This document shows positions 1 through 9,023 of a DNA stretch of 50,310 nt, piece by piece (position 1 is the first letter of the stretch; the number at the start of each line of letters is the position of its first letter). Location: NCBI GenBank assembly GCA_030998015.1, contig JARWMV010000109.1, positions 1 through 50,310 on the forward strand, read 5' to 3'. The stretch is from Ceratorhiza oryzae-sativae (Eukaryota > Basidiomycota > Agaricomycetes > Cantharellales > Ceratobasidiaceae). The translations under genes and the position numbers were made by a program. The notes under the pieces were generated by a model. The model searched no databases, was not told the DNA's origin, and saw only the letters and a list, made by a program, of their open reading frames with translations.

Positions 1-137
1 TTTTTAAATATTTTTTACCAGGACGGTGTTAAAGTTGTACCAGCTAATATCGCAAATCTGTTGACACCCTCGGGCCTCGGTTATTGGATTTGCGATGATG
101 GTGGATTCAATAAAAAAAAAGCGAACTCCTGGTATAA

Positions 138-238
138 AACCCCAAATTGGGGGTGTAGATTTGCCTGCGCAAATCACCCCCAATTTAGGAGTCCTCAGCG
201 CTTAGGCCGCGCCTAAAGGCGCGATCAGAGAGCGTTGG
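138..238. repeat. Hairpin repeat (CCCCAAATTGGGGG type plus AAGCGC stem)
   Basis: Contains ccccaaattgggggtg...cacccccaatt and an inverted tail gcgcctaaaggcgc. The same unit occurs at 7993-8093, about 18597-18694 and 26415-26515. In the HEG it separates NSWYK from VLVNHHG. Confidence 0.7.
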
Positions 239-360
239 ATAGGGTTATAGTCCGTGCTGGTTAACCATCACGGGGTTTTAGATAATTTTACACTAGAAGA
301 AGTTGAACTTCTTCGAAAATTATTACTTGATAAATTTGGTTTGGAGTCTGCTCTTCATAA

Positions 361-500
361 CCCCCGCTTAGGGTCAACCAGCATTGTATTTATATATAAA
401 TACATGCTGTTGACCCGAGGGGTATGGTTATCGAGGCCGCGTGACAAACCCTCCGCGCTTAGGCCGCCCTGCGGGCGATCAAAGAGCGCGGAGGTATTCT
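361..500 (-). repeat. Hybrid composite palindrome in the HEG copy
   Basis: Begins like the TATGA composite (ccccgcttagggtcaacc, then the AT-rich gtatttatatataaatac hairpin) but ends with the ccctccgcgc...gcgcggagg hairpin. Removal joins the codons for ALHK to RGYSIRIP, as expected for the HEG family. Mirror copy at 7731-7870. Confidence 0.65.
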
Positions 501-626
501 AAACGGGGTTATTCTATACGAATTCCCTCTCGATCACTTTCCACTCTTCAATCTATTGTTGCTCCTCACATTTTCCCTAGCCTGTTATATAAAATCGGTA
601 TGTAATAGTTACATTTAACATAACTG

Positions 627-728
627 CTTTCTCAACACAATGTAGCTTTATTCCACTTAGTAAACCACGCTTTCTTCAAGAGTTTACTATTCTTATCTGC
701 AGGTGCAATTATTCACGCTATGGCAGAT
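627..728 (+). pseudogene. nad5: Mirror copy of nad5 exon 5
   Basis: Inverted duplicate of 7503-7604 in the left palindrome arm: 34 codons including [14 protein letters not shown] and ending HAMAD. It is separated from all upstream exons and oriented opposite to them, so it cannot be expressed as part of the nad5 gene at 24282-7503. Confidence 0.9.
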
Positions 729-1276
729 CAATAAGCCAGTGTGTTCGCACACGAAATGTTGTAATACTGCCAAACTCCGGGCAATTCCTAAAGCTTAAGT
801 TACAGCGAGTAAAAGGGTAACCTTTGAAAGTACGATAGAGTAATTATCTATCTATGGACAATGTTCCGATGTAATGAGACTCAAGATGATCGAAAGTGAA
901 ATGGATCTTCGCGGAACTAAAATCCTTACGGTTAAACCGTTGGCAGTGCCACTTCAAATCAAGTTTGATTTCATCCGAAGTGACTGCTGAATTTTTTGTT
1001 TAATTTATTAAGGATAAAAGCGCATCGACTAAAAGGTAGTAGTGTCTACACGGGATCAAAAATCTCGCATTAAATTAAGTAACTTGCTTATAAGTGTAGA
1101 ATTAAGATATAGTCAGACCCCATACGAAAGTATGAAAAACCTGTAAAACCTAAGGAACGGCCAGTAACAGTTTCTCTAGATACTGTCCTGTTCTATATAT
1201 TTAAAGGTTTCAATGCGGTAAGATAACATCAAGCTGTGAGGATACAAGTCTAATTTTGCTAAAGTATATAATAATG
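729..1276 (+). other. Mirror copy of the group I intron after nad5 exon 5
   Basis: Left-arm duplicate of 6955-7502. It shows caaactccgggcaattcc (P3-P5 region) and the late-core motif aagatatagtc near 1108. No exon follows it before the repeats begin. Confidence 0.75.
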
Positions 1277-1485
1277 CCCCCGCTCTATCGGCTAAAATCT
1301 TAGGTGTAACCCAAGATTTCAGCCGCCCTGCCTAGAGAACTGCGCTTTAGCGCACGTCTTGGCAGGGGTAATAAAGCGGAGGGTCAACGACCCGTGGGCA
1401 TTGTTAACGAGGCCGCGTTCGCGGCGAGCCGCGCGCACGCCAGGGCCGCCTTGGCAAGCCAAGGCGTTCGCAGGCGTGCACGGGT
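1277..1485 (-). repeat. Composite palindrome, TAAT-site variant, 209 bp
   Basis: Runs from cccccgctctatcgg to cgtgcacgggt. Internal hairpins include ctgccta...tggcagg, ccgcgttcgcgg and ggcgtgcacgcc-type stems. Flanks taatg and aataat suggest a short duplication. Other copies lie at 6746-6954, 8814-9023, 25506-25714, 31362-31571 and 40064-40274. Confidence 0.8.
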
Positions 1486-1879
1486 AATAATAATTTTACG
1501 GGAAAATTTACTCCTTTGATTCCAATCCGATGCCCACCTGCTAAAACTTTATATTGGATTTCACTTACCCTCAGACGGCAGATTCCTACTCGCAATCCTT
1601 CTACCATAGGCCCGGACTGAGTAGCGCCAAGGAGGTCGACAAACAAACCCTTAGTTGGTCTTGAATTATTAAATTCCGTGATTTTTGATAAAAGAGACGG
1701 TAATGTCAACAACACTTAATTTATTACGTTGAATCTAGCTGAACTGTAAATAAGTTAAGTAAGCCCGTAGGGCCCAAAACCACCGTAAAGGTGTTTTTGG
1801 AAGCAATTTTTCATTGCACGCATTACTAAATGTGACCAATTTCGGTTGGTCAACAACAATTTAGTCTGCCCATAAGGAT
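1486..1879. other. Intronic sequence with an unassigned ORF (left-arm copy)
   Basis: Mirror of 6352-6745. It includes an open frame on the minus strand (to 1715) that matches no family I recognise, and a small hairpin repeat at about 1764-1803 (cccaaaaccaccgtaaagg). Confidence 0.5.
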
Positions 1880-2051
1880 CCGCGCGCGTTAGTTGCTGGT
1901 GGGACTTGTCCCACCAACCAACGTGAGCAATCGCAACCGTTTGCGATTGCTAGTGCGCGGCATAATATCGATATTTAGCCGCCGGCTGAAAATGACGAAC
2001 GGTCGTCATTTTCTACGAGGGAATCTTTAGGATTCCCTCTAACGCCGGCGG
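1880..2051 (+). repeat. DH172 dumbbell element, copy 1
   Basis: Reference copy of the family. Arm A is closed by ccgcgc/gcgcgg and carries the hairpins ggtgggacttgtcccacc and gcaatcgcaa-ccgt-ttgcgattgc. An 18-nt linker containing the 12-nt dyad aatatcgatatt follows. Arm B is closed by ccgccgg/ccggcgg and carries gaaaatgacga-acgg-tcgtcattttc and gagggaatc-tttag-gattccctc. Known fungal analogues are the double-hairpin elements of Allomyces mtDNA; this one is larger and multi-branched. It has no coding capacity. Mirror copy at 6180-6351. Confidence 0.95.
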
Positions 2052-2061
2052 AATTTAAATT

Positions 2062-2203
2062 ATGATTTTTTTAATGTTTTTAATTGGAATTTTGGGATTT
2101 ATATTAAATAGAAAAAATATTGCCCTATCAGTCAGTTCCATCGAGACAATGATACTAGCTGTATCATTTCTTGTTTTAATTAGTTCTTTTGGTCTCGGTG
2201 TAC
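2062..2203 (+). pseudogene. nad4L: Mirror copy of the second nad4L fragment
   Basis: Inverted duplicate of 6028-6169: LIGILGFILNRKN and LLVLISSF-like residues up to an inserted DH172. See the right-arm entry. Confidence 0.8.
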
Positions 2204-2375
2204 CCGCGCGCGTTAGTTGCTGGTGGGACTTGTCCCACCAACCAACGTGAGCAATCGCAACCGTTTGCGATTGCTAGTGCGCGGCATAATATCGATATTT
2301 AGCCGCCGGCTGAAAATGACGAACGGTCGTCATTTTCTACGAGGGAATCTTTAGGATTCCCTCTAACGCCGGCGG
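2204..2375 (+). repeat. DH172 element, short form
   Basis: Flanks are gtac and gctata. It sits between LISSFGLG and AIAGA of the second nad4L and replaces about ten expected residues. Mirror copy at 5856-6027. Confidence 0.93.
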
Positions 2376-2619
2376 GCTATAGCAGGAGCATTGTGGGTAA
2401 TTATTTTTAATTTAGTCATTGCAACTATTACGTTATTCTTGTTTATTTTTGAAGAACCCTTTTTTGTTTTAAGTACCCTTCTTGATAAAACTTTATTAGT
2501 TGAATTTCCTGAAATTGATTCAACAACTCTTATGGCCCTTTCACCCTACTTTGTCACTGGTTTTTGTGACGCTGAGTCTTGTTTTAATGTCTCGGTATCC
2601 AAAAGGATTAAATCAATAG

Positions 2620-2725
2620 CCCCCCAATGCGTTACCAAGCCTGTAAGGCACGCCCTACGGGCCAGCGTATTGGGGGGCTATCACCCCCCCAAACAATGCA
2701 GCGTAGCTGCATTAGTTTGGGGGGT
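2620..2725 (+). repeat. C4G hairpin element in the HEG copy
   Basis: CCCCCCAATGCG...TTTGGGGGGT palindrome flanked by caatag and caactg (4 of 6 identical). Keeping one flank copy reads KSTVGYVVQARF in frame. Mirror copy at 5506-5611. Confidence 0.8.
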
Positions 2726-2808
2726 CAACTGTTGGATATGTTGTACAAGCGAGGTTTGTCATAGAACTTCAGTTAAGTGATATAGATTTATTGTTTAAAA
2801 TACAATCT

Positions 2809-2980
2809 CCGCGCGCGTTAGTTGCTGGTGGGACTTGTCCCACCAACCAACGTGAGCAATCGCAACCGTTTGCGATTGCTAGTGCGCGGCATAATATCGA
2901 TATTTAGCCGCCGGCTGAAAATGACGAACGGTCGTCATTTTCTACGAGGGAATCTTTAGGATTCCCTCTAACGCCGGCGG
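2809..2980 (+). repeat. DH172 element, short form
   Basis: Flanks aatct and ggggatt, inside the HEG between KIQS and GIGTV; a few residues of the family consensus (FFG) are missing at the junction. Mirror copy at 5251-5422. Confidence 0.93.
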
Positions 2981-3155
2981 GGGGATTGGGACAGTCACAA
3001 AAGATCCTGTAAAAAATGTTTGCCGATTTAGTGTTGTAAGTATCAAAGATATTAATAATTTAATTATTCCTCATTTTACTGAATACCCTTTACAAAGTGC
3101 TAAATCCGTAGATTTTTCTATATGGGCACAAATTGTGAAATTACTAAATGATAAA

Positions 3156-3194
3156 GCCCGTAGGGCCCAAAACCACCGTAAAGGTGTTTTTGGA
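3156..3194 (+). repeat. Small hairpin (AAAACCACC/GGTGTTTT) in the HEG copy
   Basis: gcccgtagggcccaaaacc...gtttttgg between two aaa triplets. Removing it with one triplet rebuilds LLNDKHLTLAGLH. Related copies lie at about 1764-1803, 6428-6467 and 48465-48507. Confidence 0.7.
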
Positions 3195-3401
3195 AACACC
3201 TTACACTGGCGGGGTTACATCAGATTGTGTCTCTTAAAGCAACACTAAATTTTGGATTATCTGAAAATTTGAAAAAGGAATTTCCTAATCTAAGTGTATT
3301 AGAAAGACCCAACTATAGCCCTGACAACACCATTTTAAATCCTGATTGGATTAGTGGGTTTGTGGAAGGGGAGCCTATTACACAATCAATAGTTTTTAAC
3401 C

Positions 3402-3523
3402 TCGACTGTGGGCGGCTTTAGCCGCCCACAGGCTCCGGCCCCTCCAAACAATGCAGCGTAGCTGCACATGTTTGGGGGGCAGAAGTCTGCGGTCGTGTTC
3501 CTGGAACAAGACCACAGACGAGG
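3402..3523 (+). repeat. ACCTCG-ended composite hairpin
   Basis: Runs acctcgactgtgggcggc...gacgaggt, with inner stems gggcggcttta-gccgccc, tgcagcgtagctgca and cgtgttcctggaacaag. Related copies: 4708-4829, about 36278-36388 and 38661-38784. Confidence 0.75.
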
Positions 3524-3726
3524 TAGAAATAGTAATTCAAGTTTTTTATGTCAAATAAAAATGCCTTTAATCAGAAATGGTAGTAAAATACCAATTGACC
3601 TATTAGGTGCAATCATTCTCTTTGAGAATGTGATATTTAGGACTCTGATTCCGAGGTAGCCTGGAACCTCTGGGGTCCAGGCTACCTCGCAATACCTTGA
3701 AACTAATCTTAGTTACGAGGCTGACT

Positions 3727-3948
3727 CCGCGCGCGTTAGTTGCTGGTGGGACTTGTCCCACCAACCAACGTGAGCAATCGCAACCGTTTGCGATTGCTAG
3801 TGCGCGGCATAATATCGATATTTAGCCGCCGGCTGAAAATGACGAACGGTCGTCATTTTCTACGAGGGAATCTTTATGGGAGGTAGCCTGGACCATGAGA
3901 CTCATGGTCAAGGCTACCTCATCTGAGGATTCCCTCTAACGCCGGCGG
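3727..3948 (+). repeat. DH172 element, long form (222 bp)
   Basis: The last loop of arm B holds a 50-bp insert that is itself a hairpin (ggtagcctggaccatgag / actcatggtcaaggctacc). Flanks gact and agtc are inverted, so the element sits at a dyad. Mirror copy at 4283-4504. Confidence 0.93.
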
Positions 3949-4056
3949 AGTCTTGTTCTGAAGTTTTAGGGTAGAGATTTGATCTTTATCTAGAAACATG
4001 CCGTTTTGTATGGAACACTAGTGCTTTACAGTAAAAAGCCAACCGTGGTTTAGCGT

Positions 4057-4174
4057 CCGCGCGCGTTAGTTGCTGGTGGGACTTGTCCCACCAACCAACG
4101 TGAGCAATCGCAAACGGTTGCGATTGCTCACGTTGGTTGGTGGGACAAGTCCCACCAGCAACTAACGCGCGCGG
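4057..4174. repeat. Truncated, self-fused DH172 at the palindrome centre
   Basis: Arm A starts at 4057 in plus orientation, runs to the second hairpin, and after the loop at 4114-4117 continues as its own reverse complement to 4174. The rest of arm A, the linker and arm B are absent on both sides. The flank ttagcgt is shared with copies at 39892 and 31744. Confidence 0.93.
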
Positions 4175-4282
4175 ACGCTAAACCACGGTTGGCTTTTTAC
4201 TGTAAAGCACTAGTGTTCCATACAAAACGGCATGTTTCTAGATAAAGATCAAATCTCTACCCTAAAACTTCAGAACAAGACT

Positions 4283-4504
4283 CCGCCGGCGTTAGAGGGA
4301 ATCCTCAGATGAGGTAGCCTTGACCATGAGTCTCATGGTCCAGGCTACCTCCCATAAAGATTCCCTCGTAGAAAATGACGACCGTTCGTCATTTTCAGCC
4401 GGCGGCTAAATATCGATATTATGCCGCGCACTAGCAATCGCAAACGGTTGCGATTGCTCACGTTGGTTGGTGGGACAAGTCCCACCAGCAACTAACGCGC
4501 GCGG
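4283..4504 (-). repeat. DH172 element, long form (right arm)
   Basis: Mirror of 3727-3948. Confidence 0.93.
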
Positions 4505-5250
4505 AGTCAGCCTCGTAACTAAGATTAGTTTCAAGGTATTGCGAGGTAGCCTGGACCCCAGAGGTTCCAGGCTACCTCGGAATCAGAGTCCTAAATATCA
4601 CATTCTCAAAGAGAATGATTGCACCTAATAGGTCAATTGGTATTTTACTACCATTTCTGATTAAAGGCATTTTTATTTGACATAAAAAACTTGAATTACT
4701 ATTTCTACCTCGTCTGTGGTCTTGTTCCAGGAACACGACCGCAGACTTCTGCCCCCCAAACATGTGCAGCTACGCTGCATTGTTTGGAGGGGCCGGAGCC
4801 TGTGGGCGGCTAAAGCCGCCCACAGTCGAGGTTAAAAACTATTGATTGTGTAATAGGCTCCCCTTCCACAAACCCACTAATCCAATCAGGATTTAAAATG
4901 GTGTTGTCAGGGCTATAGTTGGGTCTTTCTAATACACTTAGATTAGGAAATTCCTTTTTCAAATTTTCAGATAATCCAAAATTTAGTGTTGCTTTAAGAG
5001 ACACAATCTGATGTAACCCCGCCAGTGTAAGGTGTTTCCAAAAACACCTTTACGGTGGTTTTGGGCCCTACGGGCTTTATCATTTAGTAATTTCACAATT
5101 TGTGCCCATATAGAAAAATCTACGGATTTAGCACTTTGTAAAGGGTATTCAGTAAAATGAGGAATAATTAAATTATTAATATCTTTGATACTTACAACAC
5201 TAAATCGGCAAACATTTTTTACAGGATCTTTTGTGACTGTCCCAATCCCC

Positions 5251-5422
5251 CCGCCGGCGTTAGAGGGAATCCTAAAGATTCCCTCGTAGAAAATGACGAC
5301 CGTTCGTCATTTTCAGCCGGCGGCTAAATATCGATATTATGCCGCGCACTAGCAATCGCAAACGGTTGCGATTGCTCACGTTGGTTGGTGGGACAAGTCC
5401 CACCAGCAACTAACGCGCGCGG
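5251..5422 (-). repeat. DH172 element, short form (right arm)
   Basis: Mirror of 2809-2980. Confidence 0.93.
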
Positions 5423-5505
5423 AGATTGTATTTTAAACAATAAATCTATATCACTTAACTGAAGTTCTATGACAAACCTCGCTTGTACAACATATCCAAC
5501 AGTTG

Positions 5506-5611
5506 ACCCCCCAAACTAATGCAGCTACGCTGCATTGTTTGGGGGGGTGATAGCCCCCCAATACGCTGGCCCGTAGGGCGTGCCTTACAGGCTTGGTAAC
5601 GCATTGGGGGG
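5506..5611 (-). repeat. C4G hairpin element (right arm)
   Basis: Mirror of 2620-2725. Confidence 0.8.
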
Positions 5612-5855
5612 CTATTGATTTAATCCTTTTGGATACCGAGACATTAAAACAAGACTCAGCGTCACAAAAACCAGTGACAAAGTAGGGTGAAAGGGCCATA
5701 AGAGTTGTTGAATCAATTTCAGGAAATTCAACTAATAAAGTTTTATCAAGAAGGGTACTTAAAACAAAAAAGGGTTCTTCAAAAATAAACAAGAATAACG
5801 TAATAGTTGCAATGACTAAATTAAAAATAATTACCCACAATGCTCCTGCTATAGC

Positions 5856-6027
5856 CCGCCGGCGTTAGAGGGAATCCTAAAGATTCCCTCGTAGAAAATG
5901 ACGACCGTTCGTCATTTTCAGCCGGCGGCTAAATATCGATATTATGCCGCGCACTAGCAATCGCAAACGGTTGCGATTGCTCACGTTGGTTGGTGGGACA
6001 AGTCCCACCAGCAACTAACGCGCGCGG
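5856..6027 (-). repeat. DH172 element, short form (right arm)
   Basis: Mirror of 2204-2375. Confidence 0.93.
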
Positions 6028-6169
6028 GTACACCGAGACCAAAAGAACTAATTAAAACAAGAAATGATACAGCTAGTATCATTGTCTCGATGGAACTGAC
6101 TGATAGGGCAATATTTTTTCTATTTAATATAAATCCCAAAATTCCAATTAAAAACATTAAAAAAATCAT
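6028..6169 (-). pseudogene. nad4L: Second, diverged nad4L fragment
   Basis: About 47 codons resembling the first half of nad4L (complex I membrane subunit): LIGILGFILNRKN is identical to the intact gene at 28653-28919, and the following VSSIETMILAVSFLVLISSF is diverged. A DH172 has replaced the next ~10 residues; the conserved AIAGA follows it and runs straight into a LAGLIDADG HEG. The C-terminal half is absent. It looks like a second nad4L allele interrupted by a HEG-bearing intron, now degenerate. It lies downstream of nad5 exon 5 on the same strand. Confidence 0.85.
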
Positions 6170-6179
6170 AATTTAAATT

Positions 6180-6351
6180 CCGCCGGCGTTAGAGGGAATC
6201 CTAAAGATTCCCTCGTAGAAAATGACGACCGTTCGTCATTTTCAGCCGGCGGCTAAATATCGATATTATGCCGCGCACTAGCAATCGCAAACGGTTGCGA
6301 TTGCTCACGTTGGTTGGTGGGACAAGTCCCACCAGCAACTAACGCGCGCGG
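6180..6351 (-). repeat. DH172 element, short form (right arm)
   Basis: Mirror of 1880-2051. Confidence 0.95.
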
Positions 6352-6745
6352 ATCCTTATGGGCAGACTAAATTGTTGTTGACCAACCGAAATTGGTCACA
6401 TTTAGTAATGCGTGCAATGAAAAATTGCTTCCAAAAACACCTTTACGGTGGTTTTGGGCCCTACGGGCTTACTTAACTTATTTACAGTTCAGCTAGATTC
6501 AACGTAATAAATTAAGTGTTGTTGACATTACCGTCTCTTTTATCAAAAATCACGGAATTTAATAATTCAAGACCAACTAAGGGTTTGTTTGTCGACCTCC
6601 TTGGCGCTACTCAGTCCGGGCCTATGGTAGAAGGATTGCGAGTAGGAATCTGCCGTCTGAGGGTAAGTGAAATCCAATATAAAGTTTTAGCAGGTGGGCA
6701 TCGGATTGGAATCAAAGGAGTAAATTTTCCCGTAAAATTATTATT
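6352..6745. other. Spacer/intron sequence with an unassigned ORF
   Basis: An open frame on the plus strand (from 6516) contains GLFVDLLGATQSGPMVEGL and runs into the adjacent repeat. I recognise no family. It is antisense to nad5 and sits in the nad5/nad4L' spacer. The minus strand is also fairly open. A small AAAACCACC hairpin lies at about 6428-6467. Coding status is unknown. Confidence 0.4.
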
Positions 6746-6954
6746 ACCCGTGCACGCCTGCGAACGCCTTGGCTTGCCAAGGCGGCCCTGGCGTGCGCGC
6801 GGCTCGCCGCGAACGCGGCCTCGTTAACAATGCCCACGGGTCGTTGACCCTCCGCTTTATTACCCCTGCCAAGACGTGCGCTAAAGCGCAGTTCTCTAGG
6901 CAGGGCGGCTGAAATCTTGGGTTACACCTAAGATTTTAGCCGATAGAGCGGGGG
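6746..6954 (+). repeat. Composite palindrome, TAAT-site variant (right arm)
   Basis: Mirror of 1277-1485. Confidence 0.8.
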
Positions 6955-7502
6955 CATTATTATATACTTTAGCAAAATTAGACTTGTATCCTCACAGCTT
7001 GATGTTATCTTACCGCATTGAAACCTTTAAATATATAGAACAGGACAGTATCTAGAGAAACTGTTACTGGCCGTTCCTTAGGTTTTACAGGTTTTTCATA
7101 CTTTCGTATGGGGTCTGACTATATCTTAATTCTACACTTATAAGCAAGTTACTTAATTTAATGCGAGATTTTTGATCCCGTGTAGACACTACTACCTTTT
7201 AGTCGATGCGCTTTTATCCTTAATAAATTAAACAAAAAATTCAGCAGTCACTTCGGATGAAATCAAACTTGATTTGAAGTGGCACTGCCAACGGTTTAAC
7301 CGTAAGGATTTTAGTTCCGCGAAGATCCATTTCACTTTCGATCATCTTGAGTCTCATTACATCGGAACATTGTCCATAGATAGATAATTACTCTATCGTA
7401 CTTTCAAAGGTTACCCTTTTACTCGCTGTAACTTAAGCTTTAGGAATTGCCCGGAGTTTGGCAGTATTACAACATTTCGTGTGCGAACACACTGGCTTAT
7501 TG
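6955..7502 (-). other. Group I intron after nad5 exon 5
   Basis: Begins directly after GAT of exon 5 (5' exon ends in U). The minus strand shows caaactccgggcaattcc followed by taaagctt (P3-P6 region) and the P7 3'-strand motif aagatatagtc near 7123. The next nad5 exon (expected to start QDLRKMGG) is not found downstream, so the 3' end of the intron cannot be placed. The intron is probably truncated by the palindrome breakpoint or extended by repeats. Confidence 0.75.
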
Positions 7503-7604
7503 ATCTGCCATAGCGTGAATAATTGCACCTGCAGATAAGAATAGTAAACTCTTGAAGAAAGCGTGGTTTACTAAGTGGAATAAAGCTACATTGTGTTGAG
7601 AAAG
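7503..7604 (-). CDS. nad5: NADH dehydrogenase subunit 5, exon 5
   Basis: Thirty-four codons: [17 protein letters not shown]... ending HAMAD, a highly conserved ND5 transmembrane block of the proton-pumping module of complex I. The start is set by a G-terminated intron (aactg) followed by CTT TCT CAA; joined to exon 4 it reads AVG-LSQHN in frame. The end is set at GAT, with U before the next intron. This is the last nad5 exon in the window; the C-terminal ~45% of the protein is missing. Confidence 0.93.
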
Positions 7605-7730
7605 CAGTTATGTTAAATGTAACTATTACATACCGATTTTATATAACAGGCTAGGGAAAATGTGAGGAGCAACAATAGATTGAAGAGTGGAAAGTGATCG
7701 AGAGGGAATTCGTATAGAATAACCCCGTTT

Positions 7731-7870
7731 AGAATACCTCCGCGCTCTTTGATCGCCCGCAGGGCGGCCTAAGCGCGGAGGGTTTGTCACGCGGCCTCGA
7801 TAACCATACCCCTCGGGTCAACAGCATGTATTTATATATAAATACAATGCTGGTTGACCCTAAGCGGGGG
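7731..7870 (+). repeat. Hybrid composite palindrome inside the HEG
   Basis: Mirror of 361-500; removal rejoins ALHK and RGYSIRIP. Confidence 0.65.
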
Positions 7871-7992
7871 TTATGAAGAGCAGACTCCAAACCAAATTTA
7901 TCAAGTAATAATTTTCGAAGAAGTTCAACTTCTTCTAGTGTAAAATTATCTAAAACCCCGTGATGGTTAACCAGCACGGACTATAACCCTAT

Positions 7993-8093
7993 CCAACGCT
8001 CTCTGATCGCGCCTTTAGGCGCGGCCTAAGCGCTGAGGACTCCTAAATTGGGGGTGATTTGCGCAGGCAAATCTACACCCCCAATTTGGGGTT
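7993..8093. repeat. CCCCAAATTGGGGG-type hairpin inside the HEG
   Basis: Mirror of 138-238. Confidence 0.7.
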
Positions 8094-8339
8094 TTATACC
8101 AGGAGTTCGCTTTTTTTTTATTGAATCCACCATCATCGCAAATCCAATAACCGAGGCCCGAGGGTGTCAACAGATTTGCGATATTAGCTGGTACAACTTT
8201 AACACCGTCCTGGTAAAAAATATTTAAAAACTCACCAAAACAAGGTAAAGCGTAAGTTCCAAAATATATTGCTTTATAAACTTTCCCCGAGACTTTAAGC
8301 TTAAAAGTTTGTGTTTTTGGACCTGAAGGACAAAATTCT

Positions 8340-8511
8340 CCGCGCGCGTTAGTTGCTGGTGGGACTTGTCCCACCAACCAACGTGAGCAATCGCAACCGT
8401 TTGCGATTGCTAGTGCGCGGCATAATATCGATATTTAGCCGCCGGCTGAAAATGACGAACGGTCGTCATTTTCTACGAGGGAATCTTTAGGATTCCCTCT
8501 AACGCCGGCGG
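8340..8511 (+). repeat. DH172 element, short form
   Basis: Flanks aattct and gctcat, inside the LAGLIDADG_2 HEG after HLYE. Removal leaves a deletion relative to the family (the 'LF..YC' segment is weak). Confidence 0.93.
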
Positions 8512-8813
8512 GCTCATACAAGTGAAACAGGTAATCTTCATGTACAGCTCCTTGTCTAAACCTTAAACATGGATTTATACCTAACCTTCGGTTGTTAACA
8601 TTAAGGTCACCAAGTATGAGACCAACCAAGATGTCTTTCAATTGGGGTGAAAGAGTAAATTGCAATTTTTCAGATTCAGTTAACCGGCGTGACACTAAAC
8701 CCTCTCGAGGTTTTAATAATGGTAAAGAAGAGAGTACTACACAATATCCAATTGGCTGAATGTTTTCGACATTAAATGATATTGCAACGGCACATAGTAA
8801 CGGAATAATTATT

Positions 8814-9023
8814 ACCCGTGCACGCCTGCGAACGCCTTGGCTTGCCAAGGCGGCCCTGGCGTGCGCGCGGCTCGCCGCGAACGCGGCCTCGTTAACAATG
8901 CCCACGGGTCGTTGACCCTCCGCTTTATTACCCCTGCCAAGACGTGCGCTAAAGCGCAGTTCTCTAGGCAGGGCGGCTGAAATCTTGGGTTACACCTAAG
9001 ATTTTAGCCGATAGAGCGGGGGC
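8814..9023 (+). repeat. Composite palindrome, TAAT-site variant
   Basis: Same unit as 6746-6954, here abutting a DH172 on its 3' side; the left flank is taatt. Confidence 0.8.

Larger units (their letters stand above)
1..605 (+). pseudogene. Mirror copy of the nad5-intron LAGLIDADG_2 HEG (C-terminal part)
   Basis: Left-arm duplicate of the HEG at 7626-8812. It encodes the conserved middle (VPANIANLLTP, then YWICDDGGF) and the C-terminus LLYKIGM followed by TAA at 603-605. It is interrupted by a hairpin at about 138-238 and by a composite at 361-500. The N-terminus lies outside the window. Confidence 0.8.
2376..3660 (+). pseudogene. Mirror copy of the LAGLIDADG_1 HEG fused to nad4L
   Basis: Left-arm duplicate of 4571-5855. 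Motif 1 (YFVTGFCDAESCF) is at about 2545-2583 and motif 2 (NPDWISGFVEGE) at about 3337-3372. The described version is on the right arm. Confidence 0.8.
4571..5855 (-). pseudogene. LAGLIDADG_1 homing endonuclease fused to the second nad4L, split by repeats
   Basis: Intron-type LAGLIDADG_1 endonuclease reading on from AIAGA of the preceding nad4L fragment, as intronic HEGs often do. A hydrophobic leader precedes motif 1 (YFVTGFCDAESCF). Then come VGYVVQARFVIELQL, the GIGTVTKDP region, LTLAGLHQIVSLKATLNFGL and motif 2 (NPDWISGFVEGE). Inserts at 5506-5611 (C4G hairpin), 5251-5422 (DH172), about 5037-5075 (small hairpin) and 4708-4829 (ACCTCG hairpin) break the frame. Removing the first and third restores it; the DH172 site lacks a few codons, and the last segment has no clear family match. 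It is probably inactive as DNA. The acidic residues of both motifs are present. Confidence 0.75.
1..8230. repeat. 8.23-kb near-perfect palindrome, two ~4.1-kb arms
   Basis: Base x is complementary to base 8231-x throughout the arms; every long ORF in the left half has an identical mirror partner in the right half. The only mismatch found is 4114/4117, inside the 4-nt loop of a DH172 hairpin at the centre (4114-4117, acgg, flanked by the gcaatcgcaa / ttgcgattgc stem). The right arm is continuous with nad5 on the minus strand, so it is the original and the left arm the inverted copy. The arms reach base 1, so the true length may exceed the window. It may be an in vivo fold-back, a hairpin-ended molecule, or a sequencing/assembly chimera. 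Confidence 0.97.
7626..8812 (-). pseudogene. LAGLIDADG_2 homing endonuclease in nad5 intron 4
   Basis: Double-motif endonuclease of the LAGLIDADG_2 (PF03161-like) type encoded in the intron just upstream of exon 5. Visible blocks in order: RRLTESEKLQFTLS, DILVGLILGDLN (motif 1), CLRFRQGAVHEDYLFHLYE, then ALPCFGEFLNIFYQDG, KVVPANIANLLTP, YWICDDGGF (motif 2), FTLEEVELLRKLLLDKFGL, and SLLYKIGM followed by TAA at 7626-7628, 22 nt before the exon. A DH172 (8340-8511) and two smaller composites interrupt it, so no uninterrupted frame exists in the DNA. Confidence 0.85.
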
